Shown: in pieces, positions 5,519 to 5,705 of the stretch
Layout of the letters: each line of letters begins with the position of its first letter
How positions within the stretch are numbered: position 1 is the stretch's first letter
Assembly (NCBI GenBank): GCA_040380145.1
Contig: JBEIJQ010000180.1
Span: forward strand, 1-5,705
Direction of reading: 5' to 3'
DNA: 5,705 nt
From: JBEIJQ01 sp040380145
Lineage (GTDB): Bacteria; Bacteroidota; Bacteroidia; Chitinophagales; Saprospiraceae
Translations under genes and position numbers: made by a program
The notes under the pieces: generated by a model
Seen by the model: only the letters and a program-made list of their open reading frames with translations
Told to the model about the DNA's origin: nothing
The model's database searches: none

Positions 5519-5686
5519 CCAAAGTAAATCCCGATCAAATCCGTCGCCAGCGCGAGTCTTTTGTTTGCGGGCGTGAAAAAAACTCGATTTGCGGGGCAAT
5601 GTTTTGCCCTCGGATCATCGTCGTTTGCCGCAAATCATCCAACCGGTTTTTTGCTCAGGCCCGCTGCCAAAAGCCGCGCTGTCGGG
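5507..5686 (+). repeat. 180-bp intergenic direct repeat, copy 2
   Basis: This matches 1-180 at 167 of 180 positions without gaps and in the same orientation; sequence diverges from 5687 on. The 9-bp inverted repeat of copy 1 is kept exactly (5586-5594 with 5628-5636), while the intervening 33 bases carry 6 of the 13 differences. A TTG-started frame of 47 codons ends at TAG 5702-5704, but the other copy reads on past this point, so conserved coding is not supported. Confidence 0.9.
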
Positions 5687-5705
5687 ACAGGAGAAGCAGC
5701 ATAGG

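Noticed and set aside
5303..5527. Plus-strand frame of 74 codons upstream of the gene
   Set aside because: Starts at TTG and encodes Lys/Phe/Ser runs from the A/T tract and the palindrome; no sign of a real protein.

Overview
The window holds one complete gene, read on the minus strand (409-5184), inside about 0.9 kb of gene-free flanking DNA. The protein has 1591 residues. It carries an N-terminal signal peptide, Calx-beta and lamin-tail domains, a right-handed beta-helix and a C-terminal type IX secretion (T9SS) sorting domain. That sorting domain and a perfect TAnnTTTG -7 box point to the phylum Bacteroidota. The coding DNA is visibly GC-rich for that phylum, so an environmental Saprospiria/Chitinophagia-like lineage is a reasonable guess, but genus cannot be read from this window.

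Layout, left to right: 1-180 is the first copy of a 180-bp direct repeat, 181-352 is AT-rich DNA with no gene, and 320-340 is one arm of a 21-bp inverted repeat. A perfect hairpin terminator (353-390) follows, serving the gene at 409-5184. Upstream of the gene, 5229-5236 is the -7 promoter box. It abuts a 24-bp inverted repeat (5237-5260) and a tandem pair of 11-mers (5261-5282), both operator-like. Next come a 54-bp tract that is almost pure A/T (5321-5374) and the other arm of the 21-bp inverted repeat (5376-5396). Then come a 12-bp direct repeat pair, an A/T palindrome (5487-5518) and the second copy of the 180-bp repeat (5507-5686).

The gene appears to be a single transcription unit with its own promoter and terminator. 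The product is predicted to cross the inner membrane by Sec and the outer membrane by T9SS, then be released or anchored on the surface. It has no recognisable catalytic domain, so a structural, adhesive or glycan-binding role is the best inference. The least explained part of the window is the nested symmetry around the gene: inverted 21-bp arms inside, direct 180-bp repeats outside, and no transposase or recombinase.
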